This document shows, piece after piece, positions 1-8,035 of a stretch of DNA of 64,000 nucleotides. A program made the translations under genes and the position numbers. The stretch is from Alphaproteobacteria bacterium (GTDB taxonomy: Bacteria; Pseudomonadota; Alphaproteobacteria; CAAGCB01; CAG-977): positions 1-64,000 of the forward strand of contig CAAGEP010000004.1 in the NCBI GenBank assembly GCA_900768875.1. Direction: 5' to 3'. Below the pieces are notes generated by a model, which saw only the letters and a program-made list of their open reading frames with translations, was not told where the DNA came from and made no database searches. Positions within the stretch are counted from its first letter, which is position 1; every line of letters begins with the position of its first letter.

Positions 1-207
1 CTGGCCAACGCTTCCTGTTGAACCGCACTTTGCTTTTCGGCCATGGCTTCGGCGACAACGCGAGCTTGGCTGGCCAACGCTTCCTGTTGAACCGCACTTT
101 GCTTTTCGGCCATGGCTTCGGCGACAACGCGAGCTTGGCTGGCCAACGCTTCCTGCTGAACCGCACTTTGCTTTTCAGCCATGGCTTCGGCGACAACGCT
201 GGCCTGC
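1..207. repeat. Three 69-bp tandem direct repeats
   Basis: Units run 1-69, 70-138 and 139-207. The first two are identical. The third differs at two bases in its body and diverges over its last ten. Each encodes 23 residues of the coiled-coil protein. Older, degenerate 19-23-residue copies continue to about base 480. The array may extend beyond the window edge. Confidence 0.95.
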
Positions 208-1907
208 TGTTTCAACGCTTCCTGCTGAACCGCGGATTGAGCCTCCGCAACGACGCGCGCCTGTTCGGCCAACGCTTCCTTGTTTGTTTCCGCAAACGCT
301 TCCGCCATGGCGCGGGCTTGGTCGGCAAAGACTTTGGATTGCGTTTCGTTATGTGCGCTGTTAATCGCGCGGGCAATCGCGTTTGCCTGTGCCGCAACGG
401 TTTCTTTTTGTGTTTCCTTTTGAGCGTTGAACATTGCCTCGGCAACGATTTGCGCCTGATTTTTCAAAGTTTCCTTGCGAACCGATCTTTGCGATTCGGT
501 CAGCGCGTTCGTAATGGCTTCGGTTTGCTTCGTGAACGCCTCCGCCATCAATGTCGCTTGGAATCGCTGAGATTCCTCTTGACGGTGGATAAGCTCGCTC
601 ATCGTTTCGGACAACAGCGCGGATTGCGTTTTGGAAATCACATTGGCAATCATTTGAGCCTGTTCCGCGGTATCCATGCCGAACGACGACGCCCCGCCAA
701 ACATCGGCATGGGCGTTCCTTTTGCGGTCGATTCCAAAATCGCCTGTTTTTGCGCGTCAAGCAATTCCTTTTGCGATTTCAGCAGTTCCGCCTGTGCTTC
801 GCGCTGAGCCTGCGCCATGGCTTCCGCCTGCTGTTTCAGCAGTTCGTTGGTTTGAATCCCCGCCTGCGCCGTGTTTGAATTTTCAATGACGATTTGCGGC
901 ATGACCGAACCGCCGCCCGCGCCGCCGTTTTTCTGAACCGTCGCGAACAAAGCCGCCAATGTTTCGTTGGCATTTTTCTGCGATTCGGCTAAAGCCTTGG
1001 CAATAATACTGCCCTGCACTTCCGCTGCGTTCTGTTGCGACTTTGAAAAAGCTTCAGCCATCGCCCGCGCGGTCATTTCCTGACTTTGGGAAAAAATTTT
1101 CGCCATCGTTTCGGATTGAATTTTGGCCTGCGCCTCTGCGGATTTGTTTTGTGCTTCGGTAATCGCGGTTACCAACGCTTCCATTCCGCCCGCGCCGCCG
1201 TTTGAAAAATCAAACGACACGGGAACTTGCGCGACAGGAACCTGCGCGACGGGAACCTGCACGGGAACGGCAGCAATGTTTTCGGCCTGCTGATACTGCG
1301 CGCGCATGATACTTTGCACATTGTTTTCTTCGGCGGCGGCGGCCTGCGCGCCTTCGCTGATTTTTTCGGCATACGTCGTATAGTCCGCTTTTGCCTTTTT
1401 CAGCGATTGAGCCAACCCTTCGATTTCGCCTCTGCGGCTGGGATCCTGCTTTGCTTCCGCCAGCGTGCGCGCCAGCATTTCCATATTTTTACGGGATTCT
1501 TCCTGCGCCAGCTGCATAGCCTGCAACTGGTTTTGGTTCATTTTTTCCTGCGCGGACGTCAAAGCGTCGGCAATCGCTTTCGCCTTGGCTTTTTCTTCGC
1601 GGGAAACAAAAACGTCCTCTTCTTCGTCGTGGTGAAAGTCTTCGCCGTATTTTTCAACTTCCAGATACTCCAGATAGTTGCGCACGTCGCGTCCGCCGGG
1701 GATATCCGCCAAAGTCAGCCGCGTGTCGGAATCGACATCCAACAGCGTTTCGTTATAGCGTTTGACCAAATCTTCGCGCAAAACATGCAACTGCCGATAA
1801 ACATTGACCAGCCGCTGAGCCTTGACATAGGAATCCTCTTCCCCGTCGTCCTGCTGACCGGGGAACTTCGGCTTCCATTTTTTTTGGTCTTTTTTGGGCG
1901 GACTCAT
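1..1907 (-). CDS. Partial Ala/Gln/Glu-rich coiled-coil protein with tandem 23-residue repeats
   Basis: The minus frame stays open from an ATG at 1907 to the window edge, about 635 codons, so the C-terminus is missing. GGAG sits five bases before the ATG. Residues 1-25 are basic and there is no signal peptide. The body is heptad-like and rich in Ala, Gln, Glu and Lys. A linker near 1215-1265 repeats QVPVA. Towards the edge the chain becomes 19-23-residue repeats of the type VVAEAMAEKQSAVQQEAL, and the last copies are near-identical 69-bp units. I recognise no family. A long filamentous, surface or secretion-linked protein is plausible given the TrbL-like genes nearby, but the function is unknown. 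Confidence 0.8.
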   Translation of the reverse strand, partial: MSPPKKDQKKWKPKFPGQQDDGEEDSYVKAQRLVNVYRQLHVLREDLVKRYNETLLDVDSDTRLTLADIPGGRDVRNYLEYLEVEKYGEDFHHDEEEDVFVSREEKAKAKAIADALTSAQEKMNQNQLQAMQLAQEESRKNMEMLARTLAEAKQDPSRRGEIEGLAQSLKKAKADYTTYAEKISEGAQAAAAEENNVQSIMRAQYQQAENIAAVPVQVPVAQVPVAQVPVSFDFSNGGAGGMEALVTAITEAQNKSAEAQAKIQSETMAKIFSQSQEMTARAMAEAFSKSQQNAAEVQGSIIAKALAESQKNANETLAALFATVQKNGGAGGGSVMPQIVIENSNTAQAGIQTNELLKQQAEAMAQAQREAQAELLKSQKELLDAQKQAILESTAKGTPMPMFGGASSFGMDTAEQAQMIANVISKTQSALLSETMSELIHRQEESQRFQATLMAEAFTKQTEAITNALTESQRSVRKETLKNQAQIVAEAMFNAQKETQKETVAAQANAIARAINSAHNETQSKVFADQARAMAEAFAETNKEALAEQARVVAEAQSAVQQEALKQQASVVAEAMAEKQSAVQQEALASQARVVAEAMAEKQSAVQQEALASQARVVAEAMAEKQSAVQQEALA

Positions 1908-1928
1908 CCTTACTCCGACAAAACAACG

Positions 1929-1949
1929 CTTTGCTTCAGCCAAGCAAAG
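1929..1949. promoter_or_regulatory. Inverted repeat before the repeat-protein start
   Basis: Perfect 8-bp arms (CTTTGCTT / AAGCAAAG) with a 5-base loop lie 22 bases upstream of the ATG at 1907 on the minus strand. It could be an operator or a 5'-leader hairpin. No T-run follows it, so a terminator is unlikely. Confidence 0.45.
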
Positions 1950-1968
1950 TTAAACTTAATCATATACT

Positions 1969-2012
1969 AAAACGCCGCAGATTAACATATCTTTAATCCG
2001 CGGCGTTTTTTG
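1969..2012 (-). terminator. Rho-independent terminator after the XRE gene
   Basis: Arms 1969-1985 and 1993-2009 pair over 17 bp with one mismatch. T-runs lie on both sides. It sits directly after the stop codon of the double-HTH regulator. Confidence 0.8.
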
Positions 2013-2024
2013 TCGAAAGCTTCT

Positions 2025-3017
2025 TTACGGCAGAATAATCTGCACAACCCTGTGCAAAGCTGCGATTTGCTCTTCGGATATTTCGATTTTTTCCTCCGGA
2101 TTCCACAAAACGCCGAACAACTTGCCGTCAATGTCTTCGCGAATGCTGATAATGCGGGCATCCGTTTCATTGACATACATCAATGCCAAATCCCCCAATC
2201 CGACCATTTTCGTCGGATCAACCACCAACACCGACCGAGTCGGCAGCAAATTGCCCAAACGCCGCGTGCACAGCGAAACCGCATACGCCGACAATCCGTT
2301 GACCGCACTTGCCAAGCATGAAACCGTCCCCAATGATGTCTGACGGTCAATGACAACCATACCGTTTTCACCGGGCTGACCGTATACGGGCAGTACGACA
2401 TCCTGTTTTTCGACCTTTACCCCCGCTTTGGCGACGGGCAGTTCGGGATATCCCGATTTAACCCCCGAAACCGCGCGATAACGGGCGTCGTTGCGCTGAA
2501 TGAATTCATCCAAAGCCCCTGCCTTGTCCAAATCGTAAATCTGTTTTTGCAACTCTTCATTGGTATATCCCAAGGCACGCGCGATACGGGAAATTTCGTC
2601 TTCGGACACTTCGCGCTGCCCCATTTCAATGCGGTGGTAAACGGACAGCGTTAATTCCGCGCCGTCGGCAACATCCGCCAGCGTCAAATTCTTTTGCCCG
2701 CGGATATAGCGCAATCCCGCCCCCAGCATTTTCAAACCGCTGCGTTCATTGACGCGGTTGCGGCGTTCCTGTTCGCGCCGCCAAGCCTGCACGACATCAG
2801 GCTGAGAGCTGGCTTCATTGACAAAAATGTCCTGCAGCGGACAATCCAAAAACTCGGCAATCCGAACCAGCTGTTCTTGATCAATACGGCGGTAGCCTTT
2901 TTCGATTTTGCTGATGGCAGATAAGCTGACGCCCAAAAAATCGGCCAATTCCTGCATTGAACGCCCGCGAACACGGCGATACATACGAATCTGATTGGGA
3001 AAGATAATCTCTTCCAT
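2025..3017 (-). CDS. Double-HTH (XRE) transcriptional regulator with S24/LexA-like C-terminus
   Basis: This 330-residue protein has two XRE-type helix-turn-helix domains, about residues 6-62 and 98-155. A C-terminal half (about 205-325) resembles the beta-rich fold of LexA/CI-type S24 repressors. I see no clear Ser-Lys dyad: the place of the usual G-x-S-M motif reads VSLCTRR. Such proteins usually repress phage or integrative-element genes. AAGGA precedes the ATG and a good promoter lies upstream. It sits beside the TrbL-like genes in the same orientation. The operators at 7.86-7.99 kb are candidate targets, which is inference. Confidence 0.85.
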   Translation of the reverse strand: MEEIIFPNQIRMYRRVRGRSMQELADFLGVSLSAISKIEKGYRRIDQEQLVRIAEFLDCPLQDIFVNEASSQPDVVQAWRREQERRNRVNERSGLKMLGAGLRYIRGQKNLTLADVADGAELTLSVYHRIEMGQREVSEDEISRIARALGYTNEELQKQIYDLDKAGALDEFIQRNDARYRAVSGVKSGYPELPVAKAGVKVEKQDVVLPVYGQPGENGMVVIDRQTSLGTVSCLASAVNGLSAYAVSLCTRRLGNLLPTRSVLVVDPTKMVGLGDLALMYVNETDARIISIREDIDGKLFGVLWNPEEKIEISEEQIAALHRVVQIILP

Positions 3018-3065
3018 GCGCTTTGTCCTTCAACTGCGCGGCACAACACGAACCGCGGATAATCG

Positions 3066-3094
3066 GTTATACCTTTTTTTGTAAAAAAATTCAA
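3066..3094 (-). promoter_or_regulatory. Sigma-70 promoter of the XRE gene
   Basis: On the minus strand TTGAAT (3089-3094) and TATAAC (3066-3071) are separated by exactly 17 bases, upstream of the ATG at 3017. Confidence 0.65.
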
Positions 3095-3104
3095 ATACAA
3101 AAAA

Positions 3105-3129
3105 CAAAAGCCCTTTGCGTGGGCTTTTG
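3105..3129 (-). terminator. Terminator after the TrbL-like operon
   Basis: A perfect 9-bp stem (CAAAAGCCC / GGGCTTTTG) with a 7-base loop is followed on the minus strand by a T-rich run. It lies ten bases past the stop of the last TrbL-like gene. Confidence 0.8.
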
Positions 3130-3138
3130 TCCGTATCG

Positions 3139-4512
3139 TCAATGCAGGTAGTTTTTCGCCTTTTGCATCTTTGCGCGAACAGCGCGCGCGCGTCTTTGCA
3201 TTTCACGGATTTTTTTGATACGTTCCTGCACACGCTTGATTTGTTCGGCCGTTCTTTTGGCCTGCTGAGCGATTTTCATCACATAAACGCACGCGCCCGC
3301 CCCCATGGTAAAGATTGTTATTATCAAACAAATCAAATCCACAATGGCGTTTGCAATCGCCATCACCGCACGCAAAGCGCAACTGGGCGTTGATACCGCG
3401 TCCGTAAATTTCGATGCATATTCGTCAACTTTGGGCGCGATGTAAATGCCGAAAAACGCTATCGCCAGAATAATGGCAAAGTTTTCAACGCCACCATTCT
3501 TTTCCAAATCCTTGTACGCATCGACGTACTGTCCGGCCTCCATCGCCGCACGGAAAGCGGGAATATTGCCCTTTGAAGCAATCGCCCACGCCGAATCGAC
3601 CACGGTCACCAGCATGCCTATCATCATTGACGCAATGACGAACACGAAGCATGACCCCAAAAAGATATCCCACCCTTTCGAAGCATAGCTGCGCGTCAGC
3701 GGAAAAACCCACGCCACCACGAACAGCGGCAACATCCCCAAAATGATGCAAATTCTGAAAACGACATCCAACAGAGCCATCGGGAACAGGAACGACACCA
3801 CCCAGAAGAACAAGGACATCAGACAGCCCCACATCCACATCGGCGGCCAGAAAAGATCCATTCCGGCAACAGGGACTTTGTAATAGTGCCACGCCCCGCA
3901 GCGCATACCCGCAGCCAAAGCCTGCGTCGGTGCCATGCCGTTGGCGATTTGCTTAATCATACATTCCATCGAATCGCGCACACCCGGCCCCAAGGGCAGC
4001 TGCAAAGACCCCGAATTGGTTGTCCCCGCCGAACACGGGATATCGGATACGACCGCCGTCGCATACGCCGCCGCGGACGACAAAATCGGATTGACAAAGT
4101 AATCAAACGCCGCCGCCGATCCGCCCAACAACAACCCCGCGGCAATGCCGGCGCGAATCATGCCGCCGCCGATATTCGTCAAATGAGCGAACAAATCGGG
4201 CGCATCGCCGATATTGCTTAAAAACATTGCCGTATGGCATAACAGCCAAATACCGAAACCGACCGCAAGCAAATTTCTGGCGGGTTCTTGGATGACTCTT
4301 GCAATATAGCCCGACACTTCGTTGCCCGTGTCAAAAAACAGCATGAAAACCCTGCACGTCCAACAAAAACCGCCGCTTCCGCCGTATTCGGCCAAATAGT
4401 CGGAATAGGACTTGCAGTTTTGCGCGTCGTTTTCGGCAAAAGCGGGAGTAACGGCAACGATAAACACCGCCGCCATCAGCATCATTATCCAAAATCGTTT
4501 TGACACAACCAT
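3139..4512 (-). CDS. TrbL/VirB6-like polytopic membrane protein 1
   Basis: This 457-residue protein has a signal peptide ending near AFA (residue 26) and about seven hydrophobic segments. A strongly basic helical tail follows (about 405-457). The layout matches TrbL/VirB6 inner-membrane channel subunits of type IV secretion systems. A CWTC motif at residues 50-53 follows the signal peptide and recurs as CWVC in the next paralog. AAAGG precedes the ATG. It is the last gene of a minus-strand group with two paralogs and a small membrane protein. The assignment rests on topology, paralogy and family feel, not on a catalytic motif. Confidence 0.7.
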   Translation of the reverse strand: MVVSKRFWIMMLMAAVFIVAVTPAFAENDAQNCKSYSDYLAEYGGSGGFCWTCRVFMLFFDTGNEVSGYIARVIQEPARNLLAVGFGIWLLCHTAMFLSNIGDAPDLFAHLTNIGGGMIRAGIAAGLLLGGSAAAFDYFVNPILSSAAAYATAVVSDIPCSAGTTNSGSLQLPLGPGVRDSMECMIKQIANGMAPTQALAAGMRCGAWHYYKVPVAGMDLFWPPMWMWGCLMSLFFWVVSFLFPMALLDVVFRICIILGMLPLFVVAWVFPLTRSYASKGWDIFLGSCFVFVIASMMIGMLVTVVDSAWAIASKGNIPAFRAAMEAGQYVDAYKDLEKNGGVENFAIILAIAFFGIYIAPKVDEYASKFTDAVSTPSCALRAVMAIANAIVDLICLIITIFTMGAGACVYVMKIAQQAKRTAEQIKRVQERIKKIREMQRRARAVRAKMQKAKNYLH

Positions 4513-4541
4513 ATCAAAGCCTTTCTTCCGTCACACGCTTT

Positions 4542-4712
4542 TCACCGTTTTTTCAGGCGAATGGTCTGAATGACCGCAACAATCAGCAATACGCCTATGA
4601 ACGAAAACAATCCGATGTAAAATCCTTTACCGTGCAAAACTCCCCGTACCAAATCGGTTTGAATTAAATAAACCGAACCTCCGAACACCAAATACTGTTT
4701 CCAACGCGACAT
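4542..4712 (-). CDS. Small membrane protein, 56 residues
   Basis: This short frame fills the gap between two TrbL-like genes. It starts 15 bases after the upstream stop and ends 29 bases before the next start. It has a basic N-terminus, a hydrophobic stretch at about residues 31-49 and a basic end (IRLKKR), as expected for a one- or two-pass inner-membrane peptide. The ribosome binding site is weak (GAAG). Spacing and composition support a real gene. In T4SS loci small membrane proteins often lie beside VirB6 genes. No family is recognised. Confidence 0.55.
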   Translation of the reverse strand: MSRWKQYLVFGGSVYLIQTDLVRGVLHGKGFYIGLFSFIGVLLIVAVIQTIRLKKR

Positions 4713-4727
4713 CCGACTTCAACCGTA

Positions 4728-6194
4728 TCAAATATAGCCTGCTTTTTCTTCACTGGATATCGCGTTTTGCTTTTCATTCTGCCGCGACGCCGTTTGCGCA
4801 CCGCCGCCGGACTGCCAATCCTGCTGAACGCGCCCCAAAAACGCCCGTGCGCCGCGCTTGTCCAAATTATCGTACGCATTTGTTTTTTGCAAATTTCCGT
4901 TCTTGTCCTTTTGCAGAAAACCACGGTCTTCCATACGATTTTTGGCTTGCGATAATTTTGCGGCGTCAACTTTTTCCCCGCGTTTGGCGGCTTCAATGGT
5001 TGCCTTGGCCTTGCGATCTTTGATGCGGTTGGCGCGGTTGACGCCGTATTGAGCGAATTTCTGCATGGTTTGTGCCGTCCCGCGCATCGCCAACACCGCT
5101 CCGCCCATCACGTTGGACGGCGACAATCCCCCGAACGCCGCCATGATATCCATAATCACGCCCGCAAACAAAATCAAGAAGAAGCAGACAAAGATAAACC
5201 CGATCAACCCCGGCGAACCGTCAACAAATTTGGCAATCGCCGCAACGTTGTTCAAAAAGCCCATCGGGTTTTTCAACATCGGTTCGTATTCTTCCATATA
5301 TTTATTCAGCACGCCCGCCGCCATGGCGACAAAAATCGACAATCCGACAATTTGCAAACCGATAGAAATGACCGCCGTTACGATTTTACCGACATAACTG
5401 CGCAAACACTGGAAACACAACGACACGACACCCAACGGCAAAAACGCCATTACCAGCGACATTCTGAACACGCCGTCCATCAGCAGCATCGGGAAATACA
5501 GCCCCATGACAATGGACATCACATAACCGCCGACACCCATAATAATCGTAACAAAATCACCGAAAACCATGGACAGCAACGACACATCCTGTCCGACGTT
5601 CAATTTTTTCTGCATAGCCGTCAGCAAACAGATGAACGCCCCCTTCGGATTTCCCTGCGGACACGAAATATTGCCGCCGGAGATTGGCAAATCGGACACC
5701 ACGGCAACACCGAAATCGACAAATCCCGAAAACACACCCTGGACGAAATCGGCGCACCAGTTAATCTGGTTCAGCATCGCCGCCCCCATAGCCGCCCAAA
5801 AAGTCTGTTTTCCGATATCCTTCCAGAATTCGGGCTGGTTGGGTTCGTTCATCGATCCGACATATTTCAAAACTCTGACGGCCAACCACAATCCGTAAAT
5901 AACACCCAGCAACGGCAAAGCCCCGGAAGCGACTTCGGGAATCAGTTTTTTGTACATCTGTTCGGATGTTTCCATCGCCAGCTGGAACAAAGGACAAACC
6001 CAACAGCTGTCCCCCATTTTTTTAGCATTGACGGTTTGGACTCCCCCTTCTTTTCCTTGGACGTCGTCCATGACCTCCATGCCTTCGTCGTCGCCGCAGG
6101 CGGACAGCATGCAAGTAAAGGCGATAATCAGCATCATGCACAAAAACTTTGCGCATTCCCGCCAAAACCGTTTACGTCCCTTTGCCATACTCAT
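4728..6194 (-). CDS. TrbL/VirB6-like membrane protein 2, predicted lipoprotein
   Basis: This protein has 488 residues from the ATG at 6194, chosen because AAAGG lies nine bases before it; ATGs at 6203 and 6188 are possible. The N-terminal hydrophobic segment ends in a lipobox, LSAC at residues 30-33, so the mature N-terminus would be lipidated. A CWVC motif follows at 64-67, then several membrane segments. A charged tail ends the protein and holds a DRGFL motif shared with paralog 3. A lipidated VirB6/TrbL-like subunit resembles the extended VirB6 proteins of intracellular alphaproteobacteria. It is the middle gene of three paralogs. Confidence 0.7.
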   Translation of the reverse strand: MSMAKGRKRFWRECAKFLCMMLIIAFTCMLSACGDDEGMEVMDDVQGKEGGVQTVNAKKMGDSCWVCPLFQLAMETSEQMYKKLIPEVASGALPLLGVIYGLWLAVRVLKYVGSMNEPNQPEFWKDIGKQTFWAAMGAAMLNQINWCADFVQGVFSGFVDFGVAVVSDLPISGGNISCPQGNPKGAFICLLTAMQKKLNVGQDVSLLSMVFGDFVTIIMGVGGYVMSIVMGLYFPMLLMDGVFRMSLVMAFLPLGVVSLCFQCLRSYVGKIVTAVISIGLQIVGLSIFVAMAAGVLNKYMEEYEPMLKNPMGFLNNVAAIAKFVDGSPGLIGFIFVCFFLILFAGVIMDIMAAFGGLSPSNVMGGAVLAMRGTAQTMQKFAQYGVNRANRIKDRKAKATIEAAKRGEKVDAAKLSQAKNRMEDRGFLQKDKNGNLQKTNAYDNLDKRGARAFLGRVQQDWQSGGGAQTASRQNEKQNAISSEEKAGYI

Positions 6195-6224
6195 GTCAGT
6201 CATCCTTTGCCGACGGCAAAACCG

Positions 6225-7811
6225 TTATCCGCCGTATTTCTTTTCAAGATAGTCGTTATATTTATTCTGAATACCGGCCACATCTTTGGCTTCACGCGGA
6301 CCTTTCCAGTTTTTATAGTCATTGTTTTTATACAACAGACCCTGTTTGCCATAACGTGTGAATCCGCCGCCTGTTACAAAGTTCATGAACTGACGGCGTC
6401 TGCCGTTGCGCAGCAACTGTCCGTACGCTTCGGTTTCCGCCCCCGTTTTCTTGTCCAGGAATCCGCGGTCGCGCAAGCGTTCCTCGGCTTGCATATAGCG
6501 TTTTTGCTCTTTGGCGTTTTTAAACACGCCGCCGTTTTGACGGACTTTTTCAACCCTGCGCGCGGCACGTCTGTCCAGACCTTGACTGATTTTATCCATT
6601 CCCGCCGCTCCGGCTTTCATGCCGACGGACAGGCCTTTATTCGCCATATTGCCGGTAGCCTTGGCCGCTTGGAACGCCGTATCGTTCGAGAACTGAGCGT
6701 CCGAAAAATAGTTTGCGAACACGGTCGCTTGCTTCAGGAACAAAATGCAGTAAAACGCGCACGCCGCCAAAACCATCAGCCCCAAAGAACTGCTGTCGCC
6801 CTGATATGCGTCGCAGTGCGCCAACCCTTCGCCGCCGCCGATTTTCAACAGACACACGGTTTCCGTTTTGGCTTCGTCCGTATCGGGAATCAGCGTTTTC
6901 AAACCGCTGGCTCCTTCCAACAATTTCATCCCGATTTTAATCGCGAAGTTCAAGCAGACGTAGAAAAACGCGATATTCAAAAATGAATTCAGTCCTTTGA
7001 CGGCGAATTTGGCGGTTACCGGGAACACCCACGCCGCGATGAACATCGGACACAGCGCGGCCGTAATGCCCAAACGGAACAGCGCGTCGAAAATCAAAAT
7101 CGGCCAACACACCATCAACGCCCAAGTAATGCAGAACACGGCGCATCCGTTTGCCCACACGCTGGGATCCAAAATGCCGCCGACGAATTTAATTCCCCAG
7201 ATTTCGATTCTGTAAATATGGGAAATGCACATGGCCAGATTGCCCAACGCCTGCGTCTGCGCCATGGCAAGATGAGCGTCGTTCAGAATTTTTTTCATCG
7301 GCTCGATTGTTGCGCCCAATCCCGATCCGCCGCCGCCGCTTAACCCTGCCATGCCCGCGCCCGCAGACAAAATCGGTTCAACAAAATAACCGAAAAAGTA
7401 ACTTTGATTTTTCAACAAGCCGGCTGCAATGCCCGCTTTCAGCATCATTCCGAAAACCTGCGTCAATTTTTCCAACGGGTCGGTTTCCGTCATGCTTCCG
7501 ACCCATTTCAAACAAAACACCGCCATCCACAGCCCCAGTCCGACAGCAACCAAATCAACCGCCCCCGGGGCGACATCTTTAAAGGTTTTATTCCCGAAAT
7601 CAACAGCGGCTTCACTGACAACTTCAAACGGTTTTTCCCACCAGCGGTCTTCGTTGGCGCGGCTGGTGTATTCGCTCAAAGCGTCGCACTCCTTGTTGAA
7701 CGGATCGGTTTCCAGTCCCGCCATGGCTTTGTACGGCGCGCAGAAAGAAGCCATCAAAATCCACACGGCAAACAAAAGATTGACTGTTTTCTTGTGCTGA
7801 ATTTTCATCAT
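6225..7811 (-). CDS. TrbL/VirB6-like membrane protein 3
   Basis: This 528-residue protein has a signal peptide to about AMA (residue 31). Membrane segments run from about 80 to 380, with Gly-rich loops. A long basic, probably cytoplasmic C-terminal region (about 395-528) carries DRGFL, as in paralog 2. The CWxC motif of the other two copies is absent. AAAGGG lies eight bases before the ATG. As first gene of the minus-strand group it lies behind the divergent control region. Topology suggests a TrbL/VirB6 type IV secretion channel protein. Three diverged copies in a row suggest specialised subunits rather than recent duplication. Confidence 0.7.
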   Translation of the reverse strand: MMKIQHKKTVNLLFAVWILMASFCAPYKAMAGLETDPFNKECDALSEYTSRANEDRWWEKPFEVVSEAAVDFGNKTFKDVAPGAVDLVAVGLGLWMAVFCLKWVGSMTETDPLEKLTQVFGMMLKAGIAAGLLKNQSYFFGYFVEPILSAGAGMAGLSGGGGSGLGATIEPMKKILNDAHLAMAQTQALGNLAMCISHIYRIEIWGIKFVGGILDPSVWANGCAVFCITWALMVCWPILIFDALFRLGITAALCPMFIAAWVFPVTAKFAVKGLNSFLNIAFFYVCLNFAIKIGMKLLEGASGLKTLIPDTDEAKTETVCLLKIGGGEGLAHCDAYQGDSSSLGLMVLAACAFYCILFLKQATVFANYFSDAQFSNDTAFQAAKATGNMANKGLSVGMKAGAAGMDKISQGLDRRAARRVEKVRQNGGVFKNAKEQKRYMQAEERLRDRGFLDKKTGAETEAYGQLLRNGRRRQFMNFVTGGGFTRYGKQGLLYKNNDYKNWKGPREAKDVAGIQNKYNDYLEKKYGG

Positions 7812-7860
7812 TTGAACAACCCTTTCAGACCGGATATGCCGTATGCCCGCGGGAACGCGG

Positions 7861-7910
7861 ATACTTCTACCATTGTTTCTATGGTAATATAAAACGTCCT
7901 GTAGAAGTAT
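7861..7910. promoter_or_regulatory. Nested inverted repeats, probable operator
   Basis: Perfect 10-bp arms ATACTTCTAC (7861-7870) and GTAGAAGTAT (7901-7910) enclose a second palindrome, TACCAT (7868-7873) / ATGGTA (7881-7886). On the minus strand a possible promoter, TTGTAG-17-CATACT, overlaps the right arm. The array lies between the divergent TrbL-like and basic-protein genes and looks like a repressor site. Confidence 0.6.
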
Positions 7911-7971
7911 GACATTTTTTTGATTTCTCTACAAATCAAAAAATATTGTCTGTTCTCAACGGGTTGCAAAG

Positions 7972-8013
7972 GTCAAAAGTCTTTTGACTTCCGTTTCGTA
8001 TTCCTTTATAAAT
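7972..8013 (+). promoter_or_regulatory. Sigma-70 promoter with palindrome over the -35
   Basis: TTGACT (7984-7989) and TATAAA (8007-8012) are 17 bases apart. A perfect palindrome, GTCAAAA-GTC-TTTTGAC (7972-7988), covers the -35 box. GAGGAGG follows at 8015-8021. This is the promoter of the 8036 gene and is probably under repressor control. Confidence 0.7.
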
Positions 8014-8035
8014 AGAGGAGGTATCGGCTTTATCA

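Noticed and set aside
18..878. Long plus-strand frame with repeated Leu/Phe/Arg-rich units opposite the left-edge gene
   Set aside because: It is the antisense shadow of the 69-bp repeats. The minus frame has a start, ribosome binding site and sensible coiled-coil composition.
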